Origin: DATFVA01 sp963774455
Lineage (GTDB): Bacteria > Bacteroidota > Ignavibacteria > Ignavibacteriales > Ignavibacteriaceae
DNA: 64,000 nucleotides
Assembly (NCBI GenBank): GCA_963774455.1
Contig: CAVZFD010000004.1
Location: 806,001 to 870,000, forward strand
Reading direction: 5' to 3'
Shown: positions 26,838 through 35,911 of the stretch, piece by piece
How the letters are laid out: the number at the start of each line of letters is the position of its first letter
How positions within the stretch are numbered: the first letter of the stretch is position 1
Translations under genes and position numbers: made by a program
Notes under the pieces: model-generated
What the model saw: the letters and a program-made list of their open reading frames with translations, nothing else
Told to the model about the DNA's origin: nothing
Databases searched by the model: none

Positions 26838-27071
26838 TCATCCTAATAATCTATTCTTTTTTATTAATTTGTATCTTTGAAAATCTCTTTTAAGCAAATA
26901 TCCTTGTTCAATTAATTCCTGAATTGTATTGTAAACCGTTCCGGTAGCAACACCAGTATTTTCTTCAATTGAACAGAGGTATATTGTTATGGTTCTCTTT
27001 AGTGCAATATCTGCTATGAATGCTTTTTTATAGGCCAATTTTTTTGAACAGATAATATTTGGGGAAATCAA
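26838..27071 (-). CDS. Winged-helix DNA-binding protein overlapping the H+-ATPase gene
   Basis: The product (up to 77 residues) contains ITIYLCSIEENTGVATGTVY then NTIQELIEQGYLLKRDFQRY, a winged-helix pattern with a recognition helix and a wing. Start may be the TTG at 27071 or 27038; either overlaps the last codons of the upstream ATPase (stop at 27028), which points to translational coupling. It may regulate the ATPase. Small size and non-ATG start keep confidence moderate. Confidence 0.5.
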   Translation of the reverse strand: MISPNIICSKKLAYKKAFIADIALKRTITIYLCSIEENTGVATGTVYNTIQELIEQGYLLKRDFQRYKLIKKNRLLG

Positions 27072-29448
27072 TACCTAGTGTAAATAGAACCGAGAATCCC
27101 AAAGAAGTAAGAACTATAAATAGATTTAGCGGAGGAACAAGTATTCCAAACACACCTACAAGCACAAAACCGACTATTGTCAGTGTGCTTGAAATAATTA
27201 ATCCTTTACCTGGAGGTGATGACCAAAAATGCCTTCTTTCCCTTACAATCAAAACTCTAAACTGACTATTGAATATCAGAATTAGCATTACAAGAGTGGT
27301 TAGCTCATCCCATTGTACATGAAAATAAGTAGTAGCCATCAGGATAACCATAACGTCACCCAGAATATAGAACAACGCCGGAATAAGAGATGCTAAAATA
27401 TTATTCTTCACGTTCCATTTATTCGGGTTACTAGTATGTTTAACATTGTCGGTCGCCAGAGTCATAGTAACAAAATCATTTGCAACTACTAACAATGATA
27501 CGCCAAGAAGAGAAAGTAAAATGTTATGCAGCCAGAAGAAGCCTATAGTCAGCAAAACAACAAATTCTATGACCTTAGCAACTTTATTGATAACCCATGT
27601 TAACATTCTCTGATAAGTTTGCCTGCTAATTGTTACTGCATCAATTATTACACCGACACCTGGTTCAGTCAAGACTACACTTGCAGCTGCCTTTGCCACA
27701 TCAGTCGAATTGCTCACAGCTATTCCCATTTCAGCCTGTTTCAGAGCTGGAGCATCGTTAACTCCGTCTCCGGTCATTCCTATGATGTGTCCCCCCGATT
27801 GCAAAAGTTTCACGATCTTATATTTGTCTTCAGGATATATCTCTGCAAACCCATCACATTCACTGACAATCTTTAGCTGTTTAACTGCGTTTAAATCCTT
27901 AATATCCGCCATGCGGATGATGTTATTACCAATACCAATCTGACTGGAAATTTCTTTTGCAATGTCAATACTATCTCCGGTAAGCATTATTGGTTTAATG
28001 CCTAGTTCTCTCGCCTGGTTTATCATACTTTTTGAATCCGGTCTTGGCGGATCAGACAGCGGCAGCAATCCTATAAGTTTTAGATTATTTACATCATCTC
28101 CATCCGATCTGCCAACAGCTATCGTTCTGTAACCTTTCCCGGAAAAATCGGCGATCGTTTTGTTTACTTCATCTAAAGTTCCTTGATCGACATTATGGCA
28201 CAGAGACAAGATCATCTGGGCAGCACCCTTAACAGCTCTGAAACGCTTTCCGTCGGTTTCAATAATTGCCTCTGTTCTCTTTATAGATGGATCAAATGGA
28301 GTATAGGATATTTGTTTGTATTCATTAAAACTTACTCCTGATTTTTGGGCGTACTCAATGATGGCAAGATCAATCAGGTCCATCCCTTCTTTATGGGAAG
28401 TGAGTGAAGCTATTCTCAAAACATCTTCTTTGGTATTCCCGGAAAGGGGAATTGTATCGATAACTGATAACTTGTTTTGGGTTATAGTACCTGTTTTGTC
28501 AAAGCAAATAATATCAATTGAGGCCGCATCTTCCACCGAATCAAGCCTGGTTACCAATGCCCCTTTTTTTGCAAGATCCATTGCACCTACAGATTGGACA
28601 ATAGTGAGAACAGCAGGGAGAGCAACGGGGATTGCACCCAATAGAAAAATAACTACGAAGGTCAATATTATTAAAATACTCAAATGCATCAGAAAAGCCG
28701 ACAATGAAACTAAAATAGATGCAACTATACCCAGATACAGCATATATTTTACTATCGCCATCATCACTTCCTGTTGATGCGATTTTGGCGCGGCGATTTT
28801 TACCAACTCAGCTGTTTTTCCAAAATATGTGGCTGCGCCTGTATTAATCACAATACACATAGCTTCTCCACGCCTCACAATGGATCCGGAGTAAATAATG
28901 TCGGATGAATGTGTTTCTACTGGCAGGGATTCTCCGGTTAGCGCTGATTGGTCAACCGAGAGTTCGCCGGATATAATTTTGACATCTGCAGGAACAATGT
29001 CACCAAGTTTAACAGAGATAATGTCTCCACCCACAATCCTTTTTGCATCTTCCTCAGACCATTTTTTATTCCGTAAGATCTTTACCTTGATAGCTAATTT
29101 TTTCTTTAGAAGTTCAATTACTTTTTCTGAACCACTTGAATGTATTTGCCCTATAACTGCATTTACTGATAGTAATGTAAAAATTATTATTGCTTCAAGG
29201 TAATGACTCAAAGCGAAAGAAAGCCCCATTGCAAGTTCTAGCAGCCAGGGCATAGGACCCCAGTAACGAAGAATGAACTCAAGAATAGAATTTTGTTTCT
29301 TTTCTACTATTTCGTTGTTACCGGATTTCTCAAGACGAATTTTTACTTCAGAATCAGAAAGTCCGTCTGCAGTTGTCTCCAGGAATTTATACGTTTCTTC
29401 CAGGGAAATTTCTTTATATTCAGATGATGCCCTGACTTTTACATCCAT
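27028..29448 (-). CDS. P3A-type plasma-membrane H+-efflux ATPase
   Basis: 806 residues: N-terminal cation-ATPase domain (SLEETYKFLETTADGLSDSE), actuator motif DQSALTGESLPVE (~residue 170), GAIPVALPAVLTIVQSVGAM in helix 4, phosphorylation motif CFDKTGTITQNKL (~residue 320), MLTGDSIDIAKEI and the hinge GMTGDGVNDAPALKQAEMGI. The size without a long regulatory tail and the PVALPAV helix fit the P3A proton-pump group rather than Ca2+ or Kdp pumps. It extrudes H+ from the cytoplasm using ATP. Possibly coupled with the downstream winged-helix gene. Confidence 0.92.
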   Translation of the reverse strand: MDVKVRASSEYKEISLEETYKFLETTADGLSDSEVKIRLEKSGNNEIVEKKQNSILEFILRYWGPMPWLLELAMGLSFALSHYLEAIIIFTLLSVNAVIGQIHSSGSEKVIELLKKKLAIKVKILRNKKWSEEDAKRIVGGDIISVKLGDIVPADVKIISGELSVDQSALTGESLPVETHSSDIIYSGSIVRRGEAMCIVINTGAATYFGKTAELVKIAAPKSHQQEVMMAIVKYMLYLGIVASILVSLSAFLMHLSILIILTFVVIFLLGAIPVALPAVLTIVQSVGAMDLAKKGALVTRLDSVEDAASIDIICFDKTGTITQNKLSVIDTIPLSGNTKEDVLRIASLTSHKEGMDLIDLAIIEYAQKSGVSFNEYKQISYTPFDPSIKRTEAIIETDGKRFRAVKGAAQMILSLCHNVDQGTLDEVNKTIADFSGKGYRTIAVGRSDGDDVNNLKLIGLLPLSDPPRPDSKSMINQARELGIKPIMLTGDSIDIAKEISSQIGIGNNIIRMADIKDLNAVKQLKIVSECDGFAEIYPEDKYKIVKLLQSGGHIIGMTGDGVNDAPALKQAEMGIAVSNSTDVAKAAASVVLTEPGVGVIIDAVTISRQTYQRMLTWVINKVAKVIEFVVLLTIGFFWLHNILLSLLGVSLLVVANDFVTMTLATDNVKHTSNPNKWNVKNNILASLIPALFYILGDVMVILMATTYFHVQWDELTTLVMLILIFNSQFRVLIVRERRHFWSSPPGKGLIISSTLTIVGFVLVGVFGILVPPLNLFIVLTSLGFSVLFTLGIDFPKYYLFKKIGL

Positions 29449-29545
29449 TTTTAATATCCACGTTAAATATTATGAATCAGATAAATTAAGGAATATTCCA
29501 ACGATTGAGGAATATCCATGAGAAAGAGGTGATTTATTTTCAATA

Positions 29546-29611
29546 TTAGCTTTTCACATTCAGTATCCGTGCAGTAATTGCTAATATTACAGTGCTCAGA
29601 AACATCAAAGC
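29546..29611 (-). pseudogene. Second C-terminal stub of a copper-type P1B ATPase
   Basis: Twenty-one codons read ALMFLSTVILAITARILNVK then S and a stop, matching the last helix of CopA-type ATPases (LMSLSTVIVAINARLL). It begins immediately after the stop of the Met-rich outer-membrane gene (29612), so a former outer-membrane-protein/copA operon has lost almost all of its ATPase. Confidence 0.55.
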
Positions 29612-30523
29612 TCATTGGTCCATCTTCATGGTGCTTGAAGTCGAACCCCCAAACATGTATGCCAGACCAGTGCGCAGCACGAATGGGTCGCTAACGTCGG
29701 AAAGACCAAATGCGGGCTCAAAGCGCAATGACCAGCTGGGAGATATAGTATACATAAGAACAGCACCAAGGTAATGCTGTTGGGCGTTCCAGTCGAAGCC
29801 GAACTGCTGGTTATTCCCAAGAGCTCCGATTATTTCCAAACCATAACCCAGGCGACTTGTGGAAAGAACAGGTGGGGCATTCATTTTGGACATTCCTCCC
29901 ATCGATCCGCTCATCCAAGAGGATATTAAAAACAGGCCCAGAGCATACCCATAATCATTACTGAAGGGCGCTTGAAGAGCGGTTTCTCTGATGAAATTAA
30001 AGGTAGCGTTCAGCCGATTCCAGTCATGATAGATAATTAGGCGCTGTTCGAAAGTGCGGACAGGGGTATTTCGTGCGAGCGCTAGAGGCTCCATCAGGTC
30101 TTCAGATCCAAACCCGGCGACCTCCATTTTATATAGGGAAGCCCCATTCAGATCCTCATATTCACCGTAAAGGGTCAGGTTCAGAAACTGGTCGTCCTGG
30201 AACAGATGGAAATAGGTGCTAAACCGTAGGCCGCCATAAGTGACGGGCAAACCAGCAATCTTCTGACCCTCAACCATAGCGCCGATCGTCCAACGCTGAG
30301 TGATACCGTACTCAGCCATCAGCATCGCGGTAAAGAAATTGCTTCCATAACGAGCCGATTGAAAATCTGACATAGCCATCAACATTAATGAATGTTCTTC
30401 AACCGGATAACTGATTGTACTGAAGTGGGGATCCATATTCATCTGGGCGTCCGAAGAACCCGAAAGTATCACCCACAATAGTCCTGCGACCAAAATTTTT
30501 TTCCAATGCCTGGCATTGATCAA
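29612..30523 (-). CDS. Met-rich outer-membrane protein, probably metal (copper) related
   Basis: 303 residues with a signal peptide (WVILSGSSDA cleavage), then QMNMDPHFSTIS and a series of amphipathic strands (YSISPSWSLRFEPAFGLSD-like end) ending FGGSTSSTMKMDQ. Met/His-rich patches (MSGSMGGMSKMN) resemble copper-resistance periplasmic/outer-membrane proteins. No family name recognised. The copper ATPase stub right downstream supports a copper-resistance setting (inference). The segment is somewhat GC-richer than its neighbours, consistent with transfer. Confidence 0.65.
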   Translation of the reverse strand: MINARHWKKILVAGLLWVILSGSSDAQMNMDPHFSTISYPVEEHSLMLMAMSDFQSARYGSNFFTAMLMAEYGITQRWTIGAMVEGQKIAGLPVTYGGLRFSTYFHLFQDDQFLNLTLYGEYEDLNGASLYKMEVAGFGSEDLMEPLALARNTPVRTFEQRLIIYHDWNRLNATFNFIRETALQAPFSNDYGYALGLFLISSWMSGSMGGMSKMNAPPVLSTSRLGYGLEIIGALGNNQQFGFDWNAQQHYLGAVLMYTISPSWSLRFEPAFGLSDVSDPFVLRTGLAYMFGGSTSSTMKMDQ

Positions 30524-30648
30524 GTGAAATCTCCTTAAGATTATTTTCCAATCATCACTTTTTAAAATGCAACTATTTCAAACATAAAGTCAATCGTTCC
30601 AAAGGGTGAAAAAGGGACTAATTCTTTTGGGCTAAAAGGTCGAATATA

Positions 30649-30891
30649 TTATTCATTTATTAATGAAGTCGTATCGATTGCAGTATTATATGATTCAGAA
30701 TTCTGATGGTAATTTGCAATCTGAACTCGAGTATGCAGCGTTAATTTTTCAAGGATGTTATGAATGTGACTTTTAACAGTGTAGGTTGAAATATGAAGTG
30801 GTAACGACATTCATATCGGCTGTTTTTTAAGCAAGGCAGAAATGCCTTCACGTAGAAGTCGGTTATCTTCTAATATTTTGATTTTTCCCAT
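30649..30891 (-). pseudogene. NarL-type response regulator with internal deletion
   Basis: The 5' part reads MGKIKILEDNRLLREGISAL then LKKQPI and a stop, the start of a receiver domain. Directly after it, in a shifted frame, STYTVKSHIHNILEKLTLHT then RVQIANYH follows, the LuxR/NarL HTH recognition helix. Roughly 130 residues between are gone. An IS3 remnant lies just upstream (30896-30960), suggesting IS-associated decay. Confidence 0.65.
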
Positions 30892-30895
30892 TTGC

Positions 30896-30960
30896 AGAGA
30901 GCCCTGAAGAAATATCCTGGTTACAAACCAGGAATAATCTCAGATAACGGGTTATGCCGG
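30896..30960 (+). pseudogene. IS3 OrfB transposase remnant
   Basis: About 20 codons read ALKKYPGYKPGIISDNGLCR, clearly homologous to ALEKYPDYKPRIISDNGSQF in the intact OrfB of this window (20545-21504), but on the plus strand. Only the region around the second catalytic Asp survives. The rest of the 30892-31264 stretch holds no gene. Confidence 0.65.
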
Positions 30961-31264
30961 GGATATTGAACGTATAAAAGAAAGTTGAGGAATAATGATT
31001 AACCAGGGAGCAAAAAATTCCCAGATGAATTTCTTACCAAAATATTTGAGTGGTTTATCAATTGTGCCCGGGATAGATAAATAGATATTTGTTTACAAGT
31101 CCTATGGTAGTATTATATGCTAAATTTTTCTTCTTTAGATACTCTAAGTCCCTGCGAAGTTTTTTCTCCCTTTTTTCTTCTTCAAGTCTTTTTTTTTATT
31201 TCCCTTAGTCCATCATAGATGGTTCATATATCGATTGGACTCAAATTGCGGAGGAAAACAGCGC
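30961..31264. other. Gap downstream of the octaheme cytochrome gene
   Basis: About 300 bases of AT-rich sequence with pyrimidine runs at 31160-31195; no gene, hairpin terminator or RNA recognised. It may hold further degraded IS sequence. Confidence 0.35.
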
Positions 31265-32761
31265 TTATTTTTCTACATTTTTTTCGAGCTGGTCTGCCTG
31301 CTGCTGTGTGTAGCCAAGTGCATTAAAGTCCATAACCCCATGATTTGAATGACAGGAACTGCATAGCAGAACGGTCTTTTTTACACCATGGTTTACTGAT
31401 ATGTATGATTTGTCCGGCACCTCCATTGACATCCACTCTCCGCTCCATTTTAGGCCTATAGATTCGTATGGTTTCATTCCTGCATCAATTGCTTTGTAAA
31501 CATCTCCTGTTTTGTTATATACTTCTCTGTTGGGAGCCAGGAGAAGCGGGAACTGCGCCATTTGCGGATCTTGTTTCAGAAACGACATACCCGGTGCCTG
31601 CCACATCTTAAGATTTTTATCGAAAAGCATCACCTGTGTGAGTGCTCTTACGGGATAGATCTTTGCACCTTCGGTATTAATATCTGAGGTGGGAAATGCC
31701 ATCCAGCTTTGTGCATTTTTCTGGTCCCTCGTATTGGCAGCTCTCCATATGTAGGAGGGGTGGGATCGTTCTATTATATCGGTTGGAACGTACAGGTCAG
31801 GATTGTTTGGAATCTTGTCGTACTTTGAAAGTTCGCTGTAGATGCCATTAACATTATCCTTTACCGGTTTGCCCCAGTTTTCATAGGTGATTCCGCTCGT
31901 CTCTGTAATATGACAGGTCTGACAGGCAATTCTGTCTGTGTGCTGATTGAGTGTTTCCGCATACATACCTTTGTGTGGAGTGGTGCCATGGCAGTTTGAG
32001 CAGGTAACAGGAGTATCGGGCAGATCGTTTGCAACCATATCCGACTCATACAACCCTTTGGCAATTTTATGATGTTCTGCGGTATGACAGGTTAAGCAGC
32101 TGAGTCCTGCGGCAGCATGCACATCGTTATCTGCTGAGAATGGTGTTCCGCGTTTGTAGTCGTCTGAGAAAGAGTGTTCATGACATCTTAAGCAGGCTTC
32201 ATTCGAGGGTGTTTTTGTTATCGACAGGGCTGACTTAAGCGACATATCTTGTCCCCAATGTACGCCGGTGCTGTCTTTAACAAGTGTTGCTCTCTTACTC
32301 CAGTCATAATCTTCAGCATGGCATACGAGACAGTCAACGGTATTTTTTTCAGCATCAGTTGCCTTCATCCCCGGCATGGGCGGTTTGGTTAACGAACCGA
32401 TATGGCATACTCCGCATCCGGCAGACTGCACACTGAATTTTCCGTTCGTCGAGGCAGTCCAGTTTGCCAGCGTTGTAGAACCGGCGAGGGCGCATTCACG
32501 GTTTCCCATTCCCCACCAGGAGCTGTCCGGTAGTCCCTGAACATTTCTTACTGGCGATGCCAGGTTCCAGTGAACCGAATTGGTAATTTCATCCAGCGCA
32601 TCGTCGTGGCACATTGTACATGTCTCAGCCCCATCATACCCGTTTGCTTTAATAGCATCATTACCCGGATGGACCCATTTTGCAAGCAGTGTTGTGTTTT
32701 GCTGAGCGTAAATGCCGCCCGATAGTAACAAAATTCCCAAAATAAAATTATAGATCTTCAT
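31265..32761 (-). CDS. Periplasmic octaheme c-type cytochrome (OTR-like)
   Basis: 498 residues with a signal peptide (GILLLSGGIYA) and eight CXXCH haem-binding motifs: CTMCH, CGVCH, CLVCH, CLRCH, CLTCH, CSNCH, CQTCH and CSSCH. Length and spacing resemble octaheme tetrathionate-reductase-type cytochromes, which in vitro also reduce nitrite or hydroxylamine. The physiological substrate is unknown here. It is last in a five-gene minus-strand cluster after FmdE-like, porin, TauE/SafE and TetR. The stop is followed by a gene-poor region. Requires cytochrome c maturation genes, not in this window. Confidence 0.8.
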   Translation of the reverse strand: MKIYNFILGILLLSGGIYAQQNTTLLAKWVHPGNDAIKANGYDGAETCTMCHDDALDEITNSVHWNLASPVRNVQGLPDSSWWGMGNRECALAGSTTLANWTASTNGKFSVQSAGCGVCHIGSLTKPPMPGMKATDAEKNTVDCLVCHAEDYDWSKRATLVKDSTGVHWGQDMSLKSALSITKTPSNEACLRCHEHSFSDDYKRGTPFSADNDVHAAAGLSCLTCHTAEHHKIAKGLYESDMVANDLPDTPVTCSNCHGTTPHKGMYAETLNQHTDRIACQTCHITETSGITYENWGKPVKDNVNGIYSELSKYDKIPNNPDLYVPTDIIERSHPSYIWRAANTRDQKNAQSWMAFPTSDINTEGAKIYPVRALTQVMLFDKNLKMWQAPGMSFLKQDPQMAQFPLLLAPNREVYNKTGDVYKAIDAGMKPYESIGLKWSGEWMSMEVPDKSYISVNHGVKKTVLLCSSCHSNHGVMDFNALGYTQQQADQLEKNVEK

Positions 32762-32767
32762 TACTGT

Positions 32768-33385
32768 TTAACTCTTTTCTTTTGCCGCACAGTCCATGCA
32801 GACATGCCTGCCGTCTTTGATTCTTCCATAGCTTTCAACGGTCATTTCGCCGCATTCTTCACAGACAAAACCATTAAAGCTGTCTTTATGCGGTTCAAGT
32901 TTGTAATCAAATACATCAGAAATTTTTACTAACATTACTTCAGGTGCAGTCATTACTTTGTTTACTAGCGGATCAACGATACCTGAAGGCACTTTGCTCG
33001 CAGGGATGCCTTTTTCTCTGTAATCTGTGAAGAATGCAGTTTCTTTGTTTGCCAGCATCGCTTCTGCAGTCGGTGTCACGCGAACAGCCTTGCCTGTTGC
33101 CTTATCTACCAGTGTAACTGCCCATTTCCCTTTCTGTGTTTTCTTTATGTTGCCTTTGCCGAATGTTGTTCCCATAATAACCTGTAGTCCGTCGGCGTAG
33201 CAGGTTGCACAGTGATCTTCACCAAGATCTACGAAGGCAAGTATCTGTCCGTCCTTGGCCCGTTCAACGCCAAGTTTATTCATTGCTGCTGCACCAACTC
33301 TTAAGCCCATCGGCATTGCGGGGCATTTGTGCCCGTGAAACTTTTGTCCGAACTCTAACCATTCTTGTGGATTAATATTTGACAT
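32768..33385 (-). CDS. FmdE-like protein with C-terminal zinc ribbon
   Basis: 205 residues. The N-terminal FmdE domain shows GQKFHGHKCPAMPMGLRVGA and DLGEDHCATCYADGLQVIMG, with the conserved His/Cys set. The C-terminus has CEECGEMTVESYGRIKDGRH then VCMDCAAK, a CxxC...CxxC zinc ribbon. FmdE proteins are named after a formylmethanofuran dehydrogenase subunit but mostly occur outside methanogens with unknown, probably metal- or Fe-S-related roles. Seven bases upstream of the octaheme gene, so one transcript. A link of FmdE with the cytochrome is suggested by context only. Confidence 0.85.
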   Translation of the reverse strand: MSNINPQEWLEFGQKFHGHKCPAMPMGLRVGAAAMNKLGVERAKDGQILAFVDLGEDHCATCYADGLQVIMGTTFGKGNIKKTQKGKWAVTLVDKATGKAVRVTPTAEAMLANKETAFFTDYREKGIPASKVPSGIVDPLVNKVMTAPEVMLVKISDVFDYKLEPHKDSFNGFVCEECGEMTVESYGRIKDGRHVCMDCAAKEKS

Positions 33386-33396
33386 TTTAATGCTCC

Positions 33397-34395
33397 TTAT
33401 TTTTGATTAAAAAAATATTGTATTTGTAATGTTGTAAGTGCGTTTGTTTTATTTGATTCGAACTGGAATCGATTATTTAATGAAATTTTTATATCATTTC
33501 CTTTTATGAGATAGGAATATCCTATTAAATACCAGGGATCGTCAACCGTTGATGAGTTTAGGTCGTGTAGTTGTTCAACAGAAAGAGTGATCAAATTCTT
33601 TGAAGCGAACAAATAATCAGCAAGAGCATAATATCCAGATGCTTTTTGATCTCCGAGATGCGCCTCAATGTATTCTGATTGTAATTCAAAATCTCCAAGA
33701 TTTAATTTCTCTTCGAATCCACAACGAAAATCGTTACCGGTAAATGAATAATTATTCCCGTTGATTCTTATGAACTCAAGATTATGAGCATTACGATAAG
33801 AAAGATTGTAACCCAATTCCAATTTTGATTCCGAATTGTCTAGAATGAACACGGTCCCGCGGTTTACGTAAAGGAAATTTTTTTTATTTGAAACATTGTT
33901 AGCGCCGTTCCCGTTAAAGAATCCGAGGCTTAATGATCCGGTTTTGCTATCTGCTAACTTTAATTCAATTCCAATATCTCTTGCCATAGTTTCGGCAGCA
34001 GGGACAAGCGCATTAACAACGTCTGCCCTTTCATCAAGCGGTATTGAATAATCGGGCTGTTTTCTCTGTAAGCTGAAATCTGGCACAAACTGACCGGCAG
34101 TGACTTCAAAATTATTTGCCTTATAATTTACAAGAACATCCTGAAGCAGAAATTGAAATTTAACCTGCAGATAAAAATTTGCCTGTAATTTATAACCCCA
34201 GCTGCCGTCATTCCCGGGCATTGAACCGTTTAGCCAAAGCTTTGCTCTTCTTACTAAAAATTCATTCTGATTCATATAATTGTCCATATAACGATACTGC
34301 AGATATCCATTCCAGTCTATTTTCGACTGTGCAAAAGTTGATTGGAGAACTAAGCTAAAAAATAAAGCCGCTATTATTTTCAAATATGTTTTCAT
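33397..34395 (-). CDS. OprP-type outer-membrane porin
   Basis: 332 residues with a signal peptide (LQSTFA) and a 16-strand-like pattern. SKIDWNGYLQYRYMDNYMNQ then FLVRRAKLWLNG and FEVTAGQFVPDFSLQRKQPD are typical of the phosphate-selective porin O/P family, which forms anion channels. It may import the anionic substrate (e.g. an oxyanion) for the periplasmic cytochrome. One base separates its start from the stop of the TauE/SafE gene, and 11 bases separate its own stop from the FmdE-like start. Confidence 0.8.
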   Translation of the reverse strand: MKTYLKIIAALFFSLVLQSTFAQSKIDWNGYLQYRYMDNYMNQNEFLVRRAKLWLNGSMPGNDGSWGYKLQANFYLQVKFQFLLQDVLVNYKANNFEVTAGQFVPDFSLQRKQPDYSIPLDERADVVNALVPAAETMARDIGIELKLADSKTGSLSLGFFNGNGANNVSNKKNFLYVNRGTVFILDNSESKLELGYNLSYRNAHNLEFIRINGNNYSFTGNDFRCGFEEKLNLGDFELQSEYIEAHLGDQKASGYYALADYLFASKNLITLSVEQLHDLNSSTVDDPWYLIGYSYLIKGNDIKISLNNRFQFESNKTNALTTLQIQYFFNQK

Positions 34396-34396
34396 T

Positions 34397-35149
34397 TTAT
34401 ATCGCTCCTATTAAAAGTTTAATTGCTATAGCAAATAATACCACTGCATATAAACTTTTAACCCATTTTGGTTTAGCCTTACCACTCATAAAACTTCCGC
34501 CAAGCTGCGATCCGATAATAACTGCAATCACGACTATGATCGTTAAGGTCCAATTGAAATTGCCTTCAGCCATATGCCCGAGATAACCTGAAAAGGATGA
34601 GAATGTAACTACAAAGGCTGTAGTTGCTGCAGCTTCTTTCGTCTTGTATCCCATCCACATTAAAATCGGTGCAATAATAAAACCGCCGCCGATACCGAGC
34701 AGTCCGCCTGCAAATCCCGCAAAAGCACCAACACCAACTCCGATTATGGAACGCTTTTTAAAATCCATCATTTTTTCTGGTTCCGGGCTTCTGGCGAAAA
34801 AAACCATTCGAATCGCAGCGCCCAACACCGCGATCGCAAAAAGTATTACAAGTGTATTGACCGGGACGTATTTTGCCGTATAAGCCCCAATTGGAGCAAA
34901 AACGAGTGCGGCCAGAGCCATTGCCGATCCGCCTTTCCAATCAACTAATTTTTTCCTGGCAAAAGGTATTAAGGCAAGCAGTGTATTTAATCCATTTAAT
35001 AAAAGACCCAATGGTATTGCAACTTCTTTAACTGAAAAGCCCGCCCATTTAAGTACCGGAACGTAGATCATTCCCCCGCCGAGTCCCAGCATTGCAAAAA
35101 GGAATGAAGCTGCAAATATGATTATTGCTATGATTGTATATAACATCAC
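34397..35149 (-). CDS. TauE/SafE family anion permease
   Basis: 250 residues with eight hydrophobic helices and the two TauE/SafE repeats: FLFAMLGLGGGMIYVPVLKW (N-terminal) and GFAGGLLGIGGGFIIAPILM (C-terminal). Family members export sulfite, sulfoacetate or other organosulfonates. In this cluster, export or import of a sulfur oxyanion such as sulfite or thiosulfate would fit the octaheme reductase (inference). First gene of the operon after the operator at 35266-35283. Confidence 0.88.
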   Translation of the reverse strand: MMLYTIIAIIIFAASFLFAMLGLGGGMIYVPVLKWAGFSVKEVAIPLGLLLNGLNTLLALIPFARKKLVDWKGGSAMALAALVFAPIGAYTAKYVPVNTLVILFAIAVLGAAIRMVFFARSPEPEKMMDFKKRSIIGVGVGAFAGFAGGLLGIGGGFIIAPILMWMGYKTKEAAATTAFVVTFSSFSGYLGHMAEGNFNWTLTIIVVIAVIIGSQLGGSFMSGKAKPKWVKSLYAVVLFAIAIKLLIGAI

Positions 35150-35265
35150 GCACCTCTGTTAAAAGCGGGCCGATGAATTATTGTTTCTTCTTTCGTTGAG
35201 GAAGAGATGCAGGGAGAGGGGAGCTGGTGAAATTCAATTGTTTCCATTTTTTTACTTCCTTATAA

Positions 35266-35283
35266 TAAGTAATCATTTACTTA
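35266..35283. promoter_or_regulatory. TetR-type operator before the TauE/SafE operon
   Basis: TAAGTAATCATTTACTTA is an 18-base near-palindrome (arms TAAGTAA/TTACTTA). It lies ~115 bases upstream of the tauE-like start and downstream of tetR. The same box precedes tetR (35912-35929), so it is the likely binding site of that regulator. Confidence 0.7.
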
Positions 35284-35302
35284 CATACCTAGGCAAATTT
35301 TT

Positions 35303-35893
35303 TTAATCCTTCAATGACTTTAAAATTAAAGAATACATTCTCTCACAAAAGTTTTTTACGTTCAGCACATTTTTATTCAGAACCAACTCTATATTAAAAG
35401 TAATAGGGATGCCCATATATAGTACAGCAACGTCACCGGGCTTTATTTTTTTACTCCAGACTCCTTCAGAGATCCCATCCTTAACCATCTTTATAATCAA
35501 TTGCTTTTGCTCCACCAGGATCCTGTTCAGTTTTTCTTTAAGCTCCGTGTCGCCCAAATGGGTCGCTTCTGAAAATAAAAGTATTGTAATGCCTCTGTTT
35601 TCTTTAAGGTATTTCACATTATAGCATAAATAAGTATATAATTTCTCTTCAGACTTTGCCGGACTGATTGCGATACTTCTTAATGCTCCAATCAGATCAT
35701 CTGCCACATCGTCCATTATCGCTTTGATGATATCGCGTTTAGTAGGAAAATGACGGAATATAGCCCCTTCGCTAAGTCCTATCCTTTTTGCCAGGTTCCT
35801 GGTTGAGAGATTATGCAGTCCCGCATCCGCTATAATTTCAAGTACTGCTTTCTTTATTTGCTCCTGGCGGATATCTGTTGTTTCTCTTGACAT
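35303..35893 (-). CDS. TetR/AcrR family repressor
   Basis: 196 residues. N-terminal TetR HTH: QIKKAVLEIIADAGLHNLST then RNLAKRIGLSEGAIFRHFPT and KRDIIKAIM. The C-terminal ligand-binding half is diverse. It heads the minus-strand cluster, followed by an operator and the TauE/SafE operon, and has the same operator in front of its own start. It probably represses itself and the redox/transport cluster until its ligand appears. Confidence 0.92.
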   Translation of the reverse strand: MSRETTDIRQEQIKKAVLEIIADAGLHNLSTRNLAKRIGLSEGAIFRHFPTKRDIIKAIMDDVADDLIGALRSIAISPAKSEEKLYTYLCYNVKYLKENRGITILLFSEATHLGDTELKEKLNRILVEQKQLIIKMVKDGISEGVWSKKIKPGDVAVLYMGIPITFNIELVLNKNVLNVKNFCERMYSLILKSLKD

Positions 35894-35911
35894 TTTAGTT
35901 AAATAAAATAA

